From Hymenobacter sp. BT18 (GTDB lineage Bacteria > Bacteroidota > Bacteroidia > Cytophagales > Hymenobacteraceae), in assembly GCF_012273015.1 (NCBI RefSeq), contig NZ_CP050954.1, positions 3,884,001 to 3,948,000 on the forward strand: DNA of 64,000 nt. The letters are read 5' to 3'. A program made the translations under genes and the position numbers. The notes under the pieces are model-generated. The model made no database searches. It was not told the origin of the DNA and worked only from the letters and a program-made list of their open reading frames with translations. This document shows positions 49,806-59,564 of this stretch, piece by piece (within the stretch, counting starts at the first letter, position 1; every line of letters starts with the position of its first letter).

Positions 49806-52034
49806 ATGATACAATGGGCCCCGTACGCCTTTGTGCGCCTGACGCTGGCACTGGCGGCTGGCATTCTTACCTATTTGTATTACGGGACCAGCCTGCCCCC
49901 GCTTACCGGCCTGGTTATCGGGCTGAGTATCCTATATGCTGGTTTGCAGCTGTGGGCGGGCCGCAAGGCTTCACCCGCCCTACTCGATGGGCTGGGCTTG
50001 TTGGCGCTGGGAGTGGTCTATCTGGTTGGCCTGACCCTCACGCAGCAAGCCACCGAAAGCCGGGCCCCCAATCATTTGCTACGATTCGGCAACCGCATCG
50101 AGTTTTACCGCGCGGTGGTTGATGATTATACCGTAATCCGCCCGGCCACATACGCCTCCACCGTGCGGGTTTCGGCGGTGCGCGTAGCCGGGAAGTGGCA
50201 AGCGGCCGTTGGCAGTATTCGCGTGTCCATTCCCCGGGACTCAGGCAGTACGGTGCCCCAATACGGTGATGTATGGCTGGTGCGCGGGGCGCCTGCGCCC
50301 AGCAAGGCTCCGCTTAACCCCGGCGAGTTTGACTACCGCCGCTACCTGCAGTATCACCAGGTCTATCACCAGCAGTTCATTCACCCCGATCAATACCTGA
50401 AGCTCGGGGTAGATGTGCCCAGCCAATGGACGGCGCTGGGAATGCGCGCTGCCCGGGTTCTGGATGGCGTATTTCGGCAGTATGTGCACGCCAAGCGGGA
50501 ATACGCGCTGGCCTCGGCGCTGGTGCTGGGTATCAAAGACGACGTAGACCAGGAAACCCGGCAGGCCTATGCTAATACCGGTACTACCCACATCATGGCG
50601 GTATCGGGGCTGCAGGTGGGGCTGTTGTTTGCGGCCGTTACCTGGCTGCTGAGCTTGTTGCCCGGGCGCCGCGGCCCGCTGTTTCGGTTTGGTACCGCGG
50701 GGCTGGGTTTAGCCGTTATCTGGAGCTATGCCCTGTTGACGGGCCTCTCGGCTTCGGTGCTGCGGGCAGCCGTGATGTTTACGTTCATTATTGTGGGGCG
50801 GGCTTCCGGCAGGCAGAGCAACATCTTCAACACCCTGGCCTTGGCCGCCTTTGCGCTGCTGTGCTACAACCCGTTCCTGTTAGTAGATGTTGGGTTTCAG
50901 CTGTCCTTCCTGGCCGTGCTCAGCATTGTGTACCTGCAGCCGCGCATTGTGGCCAGGCTGAGGGTAAGAGAGTTCTTCCTGGACCAGCAGCGCCCTTGGC
51001 AGCCAAAGGCCGTGCAAAAATTCTGGAAAGCCAGCAGCTGGTTTTGGGATATGGTCTGGCAGGCTACGGCCCTCTCACTCGCGGCGCAGGTAGCTACGTT
51101 GCCATTGAGCCTGCACTACTTTCACCAGTTTCCCCTGAGCTTTCTGGCCTCCAACCTGATTGCGGTGCCTATTTCCAGCGCGGCCGTGTATGTGGGGCTG
51201 GCTTTGCTGGTTGTGAAGGGCTTGGTAGCCGTTGTGGCCCTGGCGTTGCCAGCGGTGGGGGCGTGGTTGAACTGGCTGCCGCAAGCCATAGGCTTCGTGT
51301 TTGAGTGGATGATCTGGTTCTTCAACGAGTATATCTTCTGGGTGGGGCAGGCCTTGCCCGGGGCCCTACTCAAGGAAATTCACCTGTCGGCGTCGCAAAC
51401 CTGGCTGCTGTTTGCCGGCATCATGGCCCTGCTGATTTTCTTCGAGGTCCGGCACTTGGCTTGGCTGGGGGTAGTGTGCGCCCTGGCCGGCGTACTGGCC
51501 GGCAGCAAAGTGTGGGCTGCCCGCCAGCTGGCCGACGACCGAAAGCTGGTAGTATACAGCATTCCGCGCCGCTCGGTGCTGGGTTTCTGGCAGGGTCCCG
51601 CTGGGGATATCGTCATGGCCGATTCGCTGCCTCTCTCCGAGACGGAACGCACCTACCGCATTGTGCCCGGCAGTATTCAGCGGGAAGCACGACGGGTGCT
51701 GTACTTCCAGGGCTGGCCCCAGGCTCCTGTTCCCGCCCGGCGCCTGGGGCAGACGACTTTGCTGGTGTGGCATGGCCTGCGCGTTCTGCTCATCGACGGT
51801 AGACTAGCGGCGGCCCGCCAGCCTAGCCGGGCAGATGTCATTATTTTGCGGCGCAACGCGCGGGTGTGGCCCGAGCAGCTGGCGGCGGCTTTTGGTACGG
51901 CTGCGCCCGTCGTGTTCGACTCTTCCTGTAAATCCTGGTACGTAGCGCGGCAGGACTCAATCCTGCGGGCGGCTGGTTTCCGTACGTATGACGTCACGAT
52001 GCGCGGGGCGTTCATCGTGGCGCCCCGGCGGTAG
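49806..52034 (+). CDS. comEC: ComEC/Rec2-family DNA uptake channel
   Basis: ATG 49806 is preferred (TTG 49797, three codons earlier, is possible). About 742 residues. Three N-terminal membrane helices precede an OB-like domain (VSIPRDSGSTVPQYGDVWLVRG), then the competence domain with THIMAVSGLQVGLL (the SGLH-V motif) and 7-8 hydrophobic segments up to about residue 560. The final about 150 residues (VVYSIPRRSVLGFWQG onward) occupy the position of the metallo-beta-lactamase domain of longer homologues but lack its HxHxDH motif. It transports single-stranded DNA across the inner membrane. Confidence 0.9.
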   Translation: MIQWAPYAFVRLTLALAAGILTYLYYGTSLPPLTGLVIGLSILYAGLQLWAGRKASPALLDGLGLLALGVVYLVGLTLTQQATESRAPNHLLRFGNRIEFYRAVVDDYTVIRPATYASTVRVSAVRVAGKWQAAVGSIRVSIPRDSGSTVPQYGDVWLVRGAPAPSKAPLNPGEFDYRRYLQYHQVYHQQFIHPDQYLKLGVDVPSQWTALGMRAARVLDGVFRQYVHAKREYALASALVLGIKDDVDQETRQAYANTGTTHIMAVSGLQVGLLFAAVTWLLSLLPGRRGPLFRFGTAGLGLAVIWSYALLTGLSASVLRAAVMFTFIIVGRASGRQSNIFNTLALAAFALLCYNPFLLVDVGFQLSFLAVLSIVYLQPRIVARLRVREFFLDQQRPWQPKAVQKFWKASSWFWDMVWQATALSLAAQVATLPLSLHYFHQFPLSFLASNLIAVPISSAAVYVGLALLVVKGLVAVVALALPAVGAWLNWLPQAIGFVFEWMIWFFNEYIFWVGQALPGALLKEIHLSASQTWLLFAGIMALLIFFEVRHLAWLGVVCALAGVLAGSKVWAARQLADDRKLVVYSIPRRSVLGFWQGPAGDIVMADSLPLSETERTYRIVPGSIQREARRVLYFQGWPQAPVPARRLGQTTLLVWHGLRVLLIDGRLAAARQPSRADVIILRRNARVWPEQLAAAFGTAAPVVFDSSCKSWYVARQDSILRAAGFRTYDVTMRGAFIVAPRR

Positions 52035-52189
52035 AGCGGCTCCTCAAACCTCTTAACCGAAAACTAGCGTACAAAGCGCCAGCGGGGTATTCAGACATAG
52101 CATCATTTTTGTTACGTTTGATTTGGCTGTGGTGCCTGCACCCGGCTTCTGCGTCGCTTCCCCTTACTTGCACGCCAGCAACAACGACC

Positions 52190-53002
52190 ATGGACAATCT
52201 GCCTACTCAAGAGCTGGAGGCCCTGCGCTTCATCCAGTACGAATGCCGGGACGCCATCGGCTACATCACCCTCAACCGCCCCGAAAAGCGTAATGCCCTG
52301 AGTGCGGAAATGGTAACTGAGCTGAAGCTCGCTTTTACAGCCGCCGAAGAAGACGAGCACTGCAAAGTGGTGGTACTACGCGCCAACGGGGCTGCTTTCT
52401 GCGCCGGCGCCGATCTGAGTTATATTCAGGAGTTGCAGGGCTTTGGCTACACCGATAACCTGGCCGACAGCACCCACCTCATGCAGCTCTTCCACCAGAT
52501 CTATACCCTCAAAAAGGTGGTGATAGGGGAAGTGCAGGGGCACGCCTTGGCGGGCGGCTGCGGCCTGGCGGCTATCTGCGACTTCGCCTTCACCGTGCCC
52601 GAAGCCAAGTTTGGCTACACGGAGGTGAAAATCGGATTCCTGCCGGCTATTGTCAGCGTATTCCTGCTGCGTAAAATCGGGGAGGCCCGCACCAAGCAGT
52701 TGCTGCTGACGGGTGAAATCATCGGCGCCCAGAAAGCCGCCGATTATGGGCTGGTAAATTTTGTGGTAGGGCGCGATGAGCTGGCCGAGCAGGTATACGC
52801 CTTTGCGCGCCGGCTCTGCACCGAAAATTCCGGCCAGAGCATGGAGGCTACCAAGGAAATGCTGGCCCGTCTCCCCGAAATGGCCCTGGAAGACGGTCTG
52901 CGCTATGCGGCGCAGATGAATGCCGAGGCCCGCGGTTCCGTGGACTGCCGCCGGGGTATAGCCGCCTTTTTGAACAAAGAAAAAATCAGCTGGGACCAGT
53001 AA
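52190..53002 (+). CDS. Enoyl-CoA hydratase/isomerase family protein
   Basis: ATG 52190 (DNLPTQELEALRFIQYE) is chosen over the frame start at 52109, whose extra residues are Trp/Leu-rich and not conserved. About 270 residues. FCAGADLSYIQEL carries the oxyanion-hole Gly, and HALAGGCGLAAICDFAF with VKIGFLPA and catalytic-side Glu fits the crotonase fold. The protein hydrates or isomerises acyl-CoA; methylglutaconyl-CoA hydratase is one possibility. The gene is followed by a hairpin terminator at 53024-53071. Confidence 0.9.
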   Translation: MDNLPTQELEALRFIQYECRDAIGYITLNRPEKRNALSAEMVTELKLAFTAAEEDEHCKVVVLRANGAAFCAGADLSYIQELQGFGYTDNLADSTHLMQLFHQIYTLKKVVIGEVQGHALAGGCGLAAICDFAFTVPEAKFGYTEVKIGFLPAIVSVFLLRKIGEARTKQLLLTGEIIGAQKAADYGLVNFVVGRDELAEQVYAFARRLCTENSGQSMEATKEMLARLPEMALEDGLRYAAQMNAEARGSVDCRRGIAAFLNKEKISWDQ

Positions 53003-53023
53003 CCGCCCCAGACCTGCCCCAGG

Positions 53024-53071
53024 TACCGGCCCGATTTCACTTCGTAGGAGTGGAGTCGGGCCGGTATTTTT
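53024..53071 (+). terminator. Terminator after the crotonase gene
   Basis: TACCGGCCCGA (53024-53034) pairs exactly with 53056-53066, with a short inner stem, followed by five T residues. It separates this gene from the carotenoid cluster. Confidence 0.88.
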
Positions 53072-53156
53072 CTAACTTGCCCTACCAAAGGAGCGTTTTG
53101 TCGAGCTGAGTGGCGCCATTTTCATAACTTTTTAACCTCTGGCTGGTTACCAACTC

Positions 53157-53660
53157 ATGACAATTCTGGCAGCCGTAGCCGTTACCGCGGCTACCTTTTT
53201 AGCAATGGAAGGCGTGGCCTGGGGCATGCACAAATTTGTGCTGCACGGCCCGTTGTGGTTTTTGCACCGCTCGCACCACGTGCGTCATCCGCACCGCTTT
53301 GAGCGCAACGACTTCTTTTTTCTATTCTACGGCACGGTTTCTATGCTGTGCATTCTGGCGGGTTCGGCTACGAAAGATTGGCCTTTCTGGGTTGGCATCG
53401 GTATTGCGCTCTACGGGTCGGTCTATTTCTTCGTGCATGATGTGCTGATTCATGGTCGCCTGCGCTTCTGGCGCAAGTCGCGCAATGCCTACCTGCGGGC
53501 CCTGAACATGGCGCACAAAATGCACCATAAGACTACCGGCCGCGACGGGTCGGAGGAGTTTGGGATGCTATGGGTATCACCAAAGTACTACACTCTGGCG
53601 TGGCGGCGGCCGGCTCCTGAGCGCCGAGTGACGAGTACCAAGCAGCAAAAGCAAGCCTAG
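53157..53660 (+). CDS. crtZ: Beta-carotene hydroxylase CrtZ
   Basis: A 167-residue membrane diiron hydroxylase: the eight His ligands appear in HKFVLHG, HRSHHVRHPH, HDVLIHGR and HKMHHK, with hydrophobic helices between. It adds hydroxyl groups at C3 of the beta-ionone rings, giving zeaxanthin-type products. The stop codon shares one base with the GTG start of the MerR-type regulator, indicating coupled expression. First gene of the carotenoid region. Confidence 0.9.
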   Translation: MTILAAVAVTAATFLAMEGVAWGMHKFVLHGPLWFLHRSHHVRHPHRFERNDFFFLFYGTVSMLCILAGSATKDWPFWVGIGIALYGSVYFFVHDVLIHGRLRFWRKSRNAYLRALNMAHKMHHKTTGRDGSEEFGMLWVSPKYYTLAWRRPAPERRVTSTKQQKQA

Positions 53661-54571
53661 TGGGACGGTTTTCGATCAGCGACCTGGAGCAGCTTTCCGG
53701 CATTAAGGCGCATACCATCCGCATGTGGGAGCAGCGCTACGGTATCTTACAGCCGGTACGCACGGCTACCAACATACGCACGTACTGCGACGAAGACCTG
53801 CGGCGCCTACTGAACGTAGCAACACTCTGCGCGCGCGGCCAACGCATCTCGCGTATTGCTCAGCTGGCCCCGGAGGAACTTAGCCGGGCCGTAATTTCCT
53901 GCTGCGACGACGCGCACGACTACTTCCAACAGGTAAACTCGCTGTTGGCAGCCATGCTGGCTATGGATGAGCGCCGCCTATGCTGCCTTCTCGACACGGC
54001 CATCCAGGAGCTGGGCTTCGAGGAAGCCATTATGCGGGTAGCCTATCCGTTCCTGCAGCGCATTGGTGTAATGTGGCAGGCCGGCTCCGTCAACCCTGCC
54101 CAGGAGCACTTGGTAACTAACCTGTTGCGCCAGAAGATGATGGCCGGCATTGATGCGCTGCCCCCTGTGCAGCCCCAAGAGGCCCGGCGGTGGGTGCTTT
54201 TCCTGCCGGAGGGAGAAATGCATGAGCTGGCTCTGCTATTTATGAGCTATGTATTGCGGGCCCGTAAACAGCACGTGCTGTACCTGGGCCAGAACCTGCC
54301 TACCACGGAGCTCGGGCCGGTGTGCGAAACCTACCAGCCGCATGCCGTGTGTACCGTGATGACGGCCATGCCCGAGCGTGACCGGGTGCAGGCGTTTGTA
54401 GAACAAGTGCATCACCTGTGTCCGGGCGTGATGGTGTACCTCTATGGTCCACTGGCCCAGCAGGAGGGGCTGCGGCTGCCTGCCAATACGGTGCGGGTGC
54501 GCCTGATGACGGATTTCCTGGCGTTGGCCAGCAGTTTGTGCACCTGTCCGGAGGCTGCCTCCGTGGCTTAG
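53660..54571 (+). CDS. MerR-family regulator with B12-binding-like domain (CarH/LitR type)
   Basis: GTG start at 53660, one base inside the crtZ stop. The N-terminal HTH is ISDLEQLSGIKAHTIRMWEQRYGIL. The middle helical domain contains MWQAGSVNPAQEHLV, the W-x9-EH motif of CarH-type adenosylcobalamin sensors, and the last third has PEGEMHELALLFM, aligned with the D-x-H-x-x-G cobalamin-ligand motif; His is kept while Asp and Gly are Glu and Ala. In the CarH model, light releases the repressor from carotenoid promoters. Its place inside the cluster supports control of the crt genes. The altered ligand motif makes light response uncertain. Confidence 0.82.
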   Translation: MGRFSISDLEQLSGIKAHTIRMWEQRYGILQPVRTATNIRTYCDEDLRRLLNVATLCARGQRISRIAQLAPEELSRAVISCCDDAHDYFQQVNSLLAAMLAMDERRLCCLLDTAIQELGFEEAIMRVAYPFLQRIGVMWQAGSVNPAQEHLVTNLLRQKMMAGIDALPPVQPQEARRWVLFLPEGEMHELALLFMSYVLRARKQHVLYLGQNLPTTELGPVCETYQPHAVCTVMTAMPERDRVQAFVEQVHHLCPGVMVYLYGPLAQQEGLRLPANTVRVRLMTDFLALASSLCTCPEAASVA

Positions 54572-54785
54572 CCCGCTTTCGGGCGCTTTGCAACACTAGG
54601 TTCTGCCGCCTCATTTACTTCCGAAGCAGATTTCTGCCGGCTGCCAAGCCGGGAGCGGAATTTTGTACGCTCAAAATTACCTCTATAAATCAAGCGGTTA
54701 CAGAATTAGGCGGCATTAAAATGCTCTAATACTCGGTTGTGGAAAATTTTCTTTTGTACAACCATGCGAGTTTCAATTCCTCTCG

Positions 54786-54793
54786 TATATTTG
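54786..54793 (+). promoter_or_regulatory. Likely -7 box of the sigma factor gene
   Basis: TATATTTG matches the TAnnTTTG consensus 32 nt before the ECF sigma ATG. The -33 TTTG is not clear at standard spacing. The preceding gap (54572-54824) has no other feature that I can support. Confidence 0.5.
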
Positions 54794-54824
54794 TTTAACT
54801 TTTTGCCACGAAAAGCTAAACAGT

Positions 54825-55340
54825 ATGACCTCTTTGGAATTCACCAATCAAGTACAGAAGATTTCTTACTCGCTAAAGCCCGTGGCGATGAACCTGACTC
54901 GCGACGCTGACGATGCTAAGGATCTGGTCCAGGAAACCTTGCTGAAGGCACTGCTGAACAAGGACAAGTTCAAAGCGGGCACCAACCTGAAGGCATGGCT
55001 GTACACCATCATGCGCAACACGTTTATCAACAACTACAATAAGATAACGAAGCGCAACAGCAACATCGACAGCACGGAGTACTTCCAGTACTTCAACACG
55101 GATGAAAGCTACATCACCCACAACGGCGCTACCAGCGACTTTGTGGTCACCGACATCAACGAGGCCATTGCCGGTCTGTCGGCCGATTATCGTACGCCTT
55201 TTATGATGTACTACATCGGCTACAAGTACCTGGAAATAGCCGAGAAGCTGCAAATTCCGATCGGGACCGTAAAAAATCGGATTCACATTGCCCGAAAAGA
55301 GCTGAAAGACGTATTAAAGGTATACGCCCCCGGCGTGTAG
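54825..55340 (+). CDS. ECF-type RNA polymerase sigma factor
   Basis: A 171-residue sigma-70 family protein: region 2 contains DADDAKDLVQETLLKALL and FKAGTNLKAWLYTIMRNTFINNY; region 4 contains YLEIAEKLQIPIGTVKNRIHIARKEL. No anti-sigma gene is adjacent. Carotenoid genes in several bacteria are under ECF sigma factors that respond to light or oxidative stress, so control of the following crt genes is plausible. A terminator at 55377-55430 follows. Confidence 0.92.
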   Translation: MTSLEFTNQVQKISYSLKPVAMNLTRDADDAKDLVQETLLKALLNKDKFKAGTNLKAWLYTIMRNTFINNYNKITKRNSNIDSTEYFQYFNTDESYITHNGATSDFVVTDINEAIAGLSADYRTPFMMYYIGYKYLEIAEKLQIPIGTVKNRIHIARKELKDVLKVYAPGV

Positions 55341-55376
55341 GGAATAGGGAGAGAGTACAACCGCCCCGGGCGTATC

Positions 55377-55430
55377 ACGGGCCGCGGGTGACGGAAGCGC
55401 AAGCTTCGTTGCTCGCGGCCCGGTTTGTTT
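55377..55430 (+). terminator. Terminator after the sigma factor gene
   Basis: CGGGCCGCG pairs with CGCGGCCCG, with an inner CGGAAGC-gcaa-GCTTCG hairpin, then TTTGTTT. The crtI gene starts 137 nt later. Confidence 0.8.
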
Positions 55431-55566
55431 CCGGCCGGCTCCCTGGTCAGCCGCTGCCGACCCCACCTTTTTCCTGACGTACTTGCCCAACGGTTCGGCT
55501 TGAACGTGCATCTTCGTGCTTTGGTCCGCGCGGTATTATTGCCTGATTTCTCTTTTCACTGCTTTT

Positions 55567-57036
55567 GTGAGTAAACACGTCATTGTTATCGGAGCTGGCT
55601 TTGCGGGGCTGTCCGCGGCCACTTCGCTGGCCCAGCAGGGGTACCAGGTTACGGTTCTGGAAAAAAATGAAGGCCCGGGCGGGCGGGCCCGGGTGTTCCG
55701 GGCTGCCGGCTACACCTTCGATATGGGCCCGAGCTGGTACTGGATGCCGGATGTATTTGAACAGTACTTCGCCCGTTTTGGCAAAAGCGTAGCCGACTAT
55801 TACGACCTGGTGCGGCTGGACCCCTCGTACCAGGTGATTTTCAAAGGCCCGGAGGCGGTAGATATTCCGGCCCGGATGACGGAGCTCCGGGCGTTGTTTG
55901 AGCGGTTTGAGCCGGGCAGCGCTGTGCAGCTGGATGAGTTTCTGCGCCAGGCAGCCTACAAGTACGAGGCCGGCATCAACAAATTCGTGCACATGCCCGG
56001 ACGCTCGCTGCTGGAATTTGCTGACCCCCGCTTGTTGGTAGATGCCGTGCGCCTGGACTTGCTGCAGAGCATGCACAAGCACGTGCGCAAGTTCTTCAAA
56101 GACCCCCGGCTGCTGGAGCTCGTCGAGTTTCCCATTCTTTTCCTGGGCGCTACTTCGGAGAATACCCCCGCGCTCTATTCCCTGATGAACTACGCCGACC
56201 TGGCCCTGGGGACCTGGTATCCGATGGGCGGCATGCACAAGATTGTGGAAGGCATGGCCCAACTGGCCCAGGAGCGTGGTGTGCGCCTGGAGTATAACAC
56301 GCCTATCACGCAGATTGTGGTGGAGAAAGGCCGCGCCACGGGCGTGCAAACCACCAAGGGGTTTCGGGCGGCCGATGTAGTGGTGGCTGGCGCCGACTAC
56401 CACCACGCCGAGCAGCAGCTGCTGGCTCCGGAGTGGCGCACCTACGACGAAAACTACTGGCAGAAGCGCACCATGGCGCCCTCCTCGCTCTTGTTTTACC
56501 TGGGTGTAAACAAGCGCCTGCCCAAGCTGCGCCACCATAATCTGTTCTTTGACGAGGACTTCAGCCTGCACGCCCATGAGATTTACGAGGAGCCGCAGTG
56601 GCCCAGCCGCCCGCTGTTCTACGCCTGCGCTCCTTCCCAAACCGACCCCAGCGTGGCGCCTGAAGGCTGCGAAAACCTCTTCCTGCTGGTACCGGTAGCC
56701 CCCGACCTAGCCGACCCTGAGGAAACCCGGGAGCGGTACTACCACCTGCTGATGGACCGCCTGGAAAGCCACTGCGGCACCAGCATCCGGGATGCGGTAG
56801 TCTACAAGCGCAGCTACGCGCACCAGGAGTTTGGGCAGGACTACAACAGCTACAAGGGCAATGCCTACGGTTTGGCAAATACCCTGCGCCAAACGGCCAT
56901 TCTCAAACCTTCTCTCAAGAGTAAGAAGGTAAGTAATCTGTATTTTACGGGTCAGCTGACGGTGCCGGGCCCCGGCGTGCCGCCGTCGCTCATCTCCGGC
57001 CAGGTAGTAGCCCGGGAAGTGCAAAAGGAGAATTAG
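55567..57036 (+). CDS. crtI: Phytoene desaturase CrtI
   Basis: GTG at 55567 (SKHVIVIGAGFAGLSAATSLAQQG) starts exactly at the FAD-binding fold; the 17 upstream codons are not typical. About 489 residues. GxGxxG is intact, VLEKNEGPGGRARVF is the second FAD motif and YTFDMGPSWYWMPDVF is the CrtI signature. The C-terminal PGVPPSLISGQVVA ends the domain as usual. It desaturates phytoene to lycopene-type products at the membrane. crtB follows 99 nt downstream. Confidence 0.92.
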   Translation: MSKHVIVIGAGFAGLSAATSLAQQGYQVTVLEKNEGPGGRARVFRAAGYTFDMGPSWYWMPDVFEQYFARFGKSVADYYDLVRLDPSYQVIFKGPEAVDIPARMTELRALFERFEPGSAVQLDEFLRQAAYKYEAGINKFVHMPGRSLLEFADPRLLVDAVRLDLLQSMHKHVRKFFKDPRLLELVEFPILFLGATSENTPALYSLMNYADLALGTWYPMGGMHKIVEGMAQLAQERGVRLEYNTPITQIVVEKGRATGVQTTKGFRAADVVVAGADYHHAEQQLLAPEWRTYDENYWQKRTMAPSSLLFYLGVNKRLPKLRHHNLFFDEDFSLHAHEIYEEPQWPSRPLFYACAPSQTDPSVAPEGCENLFLLVPVAPDLADPEETRERYYHLLMDRLESHCGTSIRDAVVYKRSYAHQEFGQDYNSYKGNAYGLANTLRQTAILKPSLKSKKVSNLYFTGQLTVPGPGVPPSLISGQVVAREVQKEN

Positions 57037-57135
57037 TAATGGATAATTAAGAATTAAGAATTGGTAAAGCCGAAGCGACTTGTGGCGACACGAGTCCATT
57101 CTTCATGGCTAATTCTTCCTTATTAATTCAAGAAG

Positions 57136-57978
57136 ATGGACCACATTGCGCTCTTTACGGAAACCAGCCGCGCCTGTAGCAAGCTCATCACCCAGCGCTA
57201 CAGCACCTCCTTCACGCTCGGAATTCGGACCCTGGACTCCCGGTTTCACCTGGCCGTCTACTCCGTGTATGGCTTCGTGCGCTGGGCTGACGAAATTGTG
57301 GACACTTTCCACGGGCACGATAAAGCCGCGCTCTTTGCCGACTTTCGGCGTCAGACCTACGAGGCGCTGGAAATCGGCCTTAGTCTGAACCCGGTGCTGC
57401 ATGCTTTCCAGGACGTGGTGCGGCGCTACGGCATCGACCGGGAATTTATCGAGGCCTTCCTGTTCAGCATGGAAATGGACCTCGACGACCGGAGCTACAA
57501 TCAGTCCCTCTACGAACAATACATCTATGGCTCGGCCGAAGTGGTGGGGTTGATGTGCCTGCGCATTTTCTGCGAAGGAGATGCGGCGCTGTTTGAGCGG
57601 CTGCGCGAGCCGGCCCGGCGGCTGGGCTCAGCTTTCCAGAAAGTGAATTTCCTGCGCGACATTCGTTCCGACTATGAGGAGCGGGGCCGCGTGTATTTTC
57701 CCGGGGTACAATACGAGCGGTTCACGGACGAAGTAAAGCGCACGATTGAGGCCGATATCCGCGCCGATTTTGAGGCGGGCTACGCGGGCATCGTGCAGCT
57801 GCCGCGGGCCGCCCGACTGGGCGTGTACCTCGCCTATGTGTATTATTTAAAGCTTTTTCACAAAATCCGCCAGCTTTCCTCGGCCAGTATTTTGGGCGAG
57901 CGGGTGCGGGTGCCGGATAATACCAAGCTATTGTTGCTGCTGGGTTCGTATTTTCGCTACCGCCTCCGGGCTATCTAG
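57136..57978 (+). CDS. crtB: Phytoene synthase CrtB
   Basis: A 280-residue squalene/phytoene synthase. The first Asp-rich motif is WADEIVDTFH, the second is LRDIRSDYEERGRVYFP, both metal-binding, and YSVYGFVRW is the preceding conserved block. It joins two geranylgeranyl diphosphates into phytoene. Full length, no signal peptide, peripheral membrane enzyme. The next gene begins 19 nt downstream, so crtB and the small secreted protein may be co-transcribed. Confidence 0.94.
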   Translation: MDHIALFTETSRACSKLITQRYSTSFTLGIRTLDSRFHLAVYSVYGFVRWADEIVDTFHGHDKAALFADFRRQTYEALEIGLSLNPVLHAFQDVVRRYGIDREFIEAFLFSMEMDLDDRSYNQSLYEQYIYGSAEVVGLMCLRIFCEGDAALFERLREPARRLGSAFQKVNFLRDIRSDYEERGRVYFPGVQYERFTDEVKRTIEADIRADFEAGYAGIVQLPRAARLGVYLAYVYYLKLFHKIRQLSSASILGERVRVPDNTKLLLLLGSYFRYRLRAI

Positions 57979-57997
57979 CCACGAACCTTGTCTGCCG

Positions 57998-58525
57998 GTG
58001 ACGTTTCCCCGCTTTCTTTTTCTTATCCTGCTCCTCACTTTTTCCACCCCCGTGTCCCTCGAAGCCAACCCTTACGACGTAGCCCAGCTACGCCGCCATT
58101 ACCAGCAGGCGGCGGCCAGCAAAGAAGCCGGCGAGAAATTTCACAAGCTCATGGCCTCCTATACCCAGCAGGATGCAGTGGTGCTAGCCTACAAAGCAGC
58201 CGCGGAAGCCATTCGGGCCCGGGATGCGTCGATGTTCAACAAGCTGACCTACGTGCAGAACGCCAGCAAGCAGTTTGAACAGGCCGTAAAGCTGGACCGT
58301 GACAATGCCGAAATCCGGTTTCTGCGGCTGAGCGTGGAAAGCAACCTGCCCGGCTTTCTGGGCCTGAGCCAGCACGTGGACGAAGACCGCGCCTTTCTGG
58401 TGAGTACGCTTCTAAAGCACCCCAACTCCGGCCTCGATGCGGAGTCCTTTGGGCTGGTACGCAACTTCCTCGTCGACCGGGGGCACGTCTCAGGTCCCGA
58501 GGCCGAAAAACTAGCTCGCTTGTAA
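57998..58525 (+). CDS. Small secreted protein in the carotenoid cluster, unknown function
   Basis: GTG start. The first 24 residues are a signal peptide (FLFLILLLTFSTPVSLEANP). The mature part is helical, with AVVLAYKAAAEAIRARDASMF and YVQNASKQFEQAVKLDRDNAEIRFLRLSVE, a TPR-like pair. No known family that I can name. Its position between crtB and ispH makes a cluster-related role possible, but nothing shows it. Confidence 0.75.
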   Translation: MTFPRFLFLILLLTFSTPVSLEANPYDVAQLRRHYQQAAASKEAGEKFHKLMASYTQQDAVVLAYKAAAEAIRARDASMFNKLTYVQNASKQFEQAVKLDRDNAEIRFLRLSVESNLPGFLGLSQHVDEDRAFLVSTLLKHPNSGLDAESFGLVRNFLVDRGHVSGPEAEKLARL

Positions 58526-58705
58526 GTGCTCGGCGGGGAGTTCGTGAAATTATCTGAAAACGGCCCAACTATTCGCTGGCGGTGTTGTTAGCATAGGAAA
58601 GGACCTATTGTCGAGCTGCTGCCCGGAAAGAAGCCGACGAAAAATTCCTATCTTAAGCAAACCAGGTCTATTTCCCTGTTCGTACAGACAGTTCCCCTGT
58701 CAGCT

Positions 58706-59554
58706 ATGCCGTACCACCTGAGCGTCCGTATCGACCCCAACTCCGGCTTTTGCTTTGGCGTCATCTATGCCATTCAAATGGCCGAAGACCTGCTGGATGA
58801 GCAAGGGTACTTGTATTGCCTGGGCGACATCGTGCACAACGATGAGGAAGTGGAGCGCCTGGAGCAGCGCGGGCTGCGCATCATCAACTATGAGGAGCTG
58901 GCCGCCCTGCGCGACGAGGCGGTGCTGATTCGGGCGCACGGGGAGCCGCCCAGCACCTACCAGATGGCCCTGGAAAACAACCTGACGCTGATTGACGCTT
59001 CCTGCCCGGTGGTGCTCAAGCTACAGAACCGCATCAAAACCAGTTTCGACCGTAAGGACCGGATTTACATCTACGGAAAGCACGGTCATGCCGAAGTGCG
59101 CGGCCTGTTGGGGCAGACCGGGGGCGAGGCCGTCGTGTTTGAAAACCTGGACGAACTACTCGGCCACGAGCTGCCCAGCAACCTCACCCTGTACAGCCAG
59201 ACCACCAAAAGCACCGATTCCTTCTACCGCATCAAAAACGAGCTGGAGCAGCGTGGTTACCAGGTGAATGCCAACGACACCATTTGCCGGCAGGTAAGCA
59301 ACCGCGACAAAGACCTGCGGCGCTTCGCGGCTCAGTTTGACCAGATTGTGTTTGTTTCCGGCACGAAAAGCTCCAACGGGAAAGTTCTGTTTCAGGTGTG
59401 CAAGGACACCAACCCGGCAACTCACTTCATTTCCAAAACCGATGAGCTGCGCGCCGAGTGGTTCCGGCCGGGGCAGTCGGTGGGTATTTGCGGGGCTACC
59501 AGCACGCCCATGTGGCTGATGGAGCAGGTACGGGATGCCCTGCTGGCCCTTTAG
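58706..59554 (+). CDS. ispH: 4-hydroxy-3-methylbut-2-enyl diphosphate reductase IspH
   Basis: A 282-residue LytB/IspH protein. The three Cys ligands of the Fe-S cluster are in SGFCFGV, DASCPVV and NDTICRQ; IRAHGEPP and GATSTPMWL are family signatures. It makes isopentenyl and dimethylallyl diphosphate in the MEP pathway, so it feeds carotenoid synthesis. IspH needs an Fe-S cluster, linking it to HscB-type assembly elsewhere in the window. crtW follows 10 nt after the stop. Confidence 0.94.
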   Translation: MPYHLSVRIDPNSGFCFGVIYAIQMAEDLLDEQGYLYCLGDIVHNDEEVERLEQRGLRIINYEELAALRDEAVLIRAHGEPPSTYQMALENNLTLIDASCPVVLKLQNRIKTSFDRKDRIYIYGKHGHAEVRGLLGQTGGEAVVFENLDELLGHELPSNLTLYSQTTKSTDSFYRIKNELEQRGYQVNANDTICRQVSNRDKDLRRFAAQFDQIVFVSGTKSSNGKVLFQVCKDTNPATHFISKTDELRAEWFRPGQSVGICGATSTPMWLMEQVRDALLAL

Positions 59555-59564
59555 CCCGCCTTCT

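Noticed and set aside
55447..56640. 397-codon minus-strand frame over crtI
   Set aside because: It overlaps crtI fully and shows no family features; His/Val/Gln-rich shadow.
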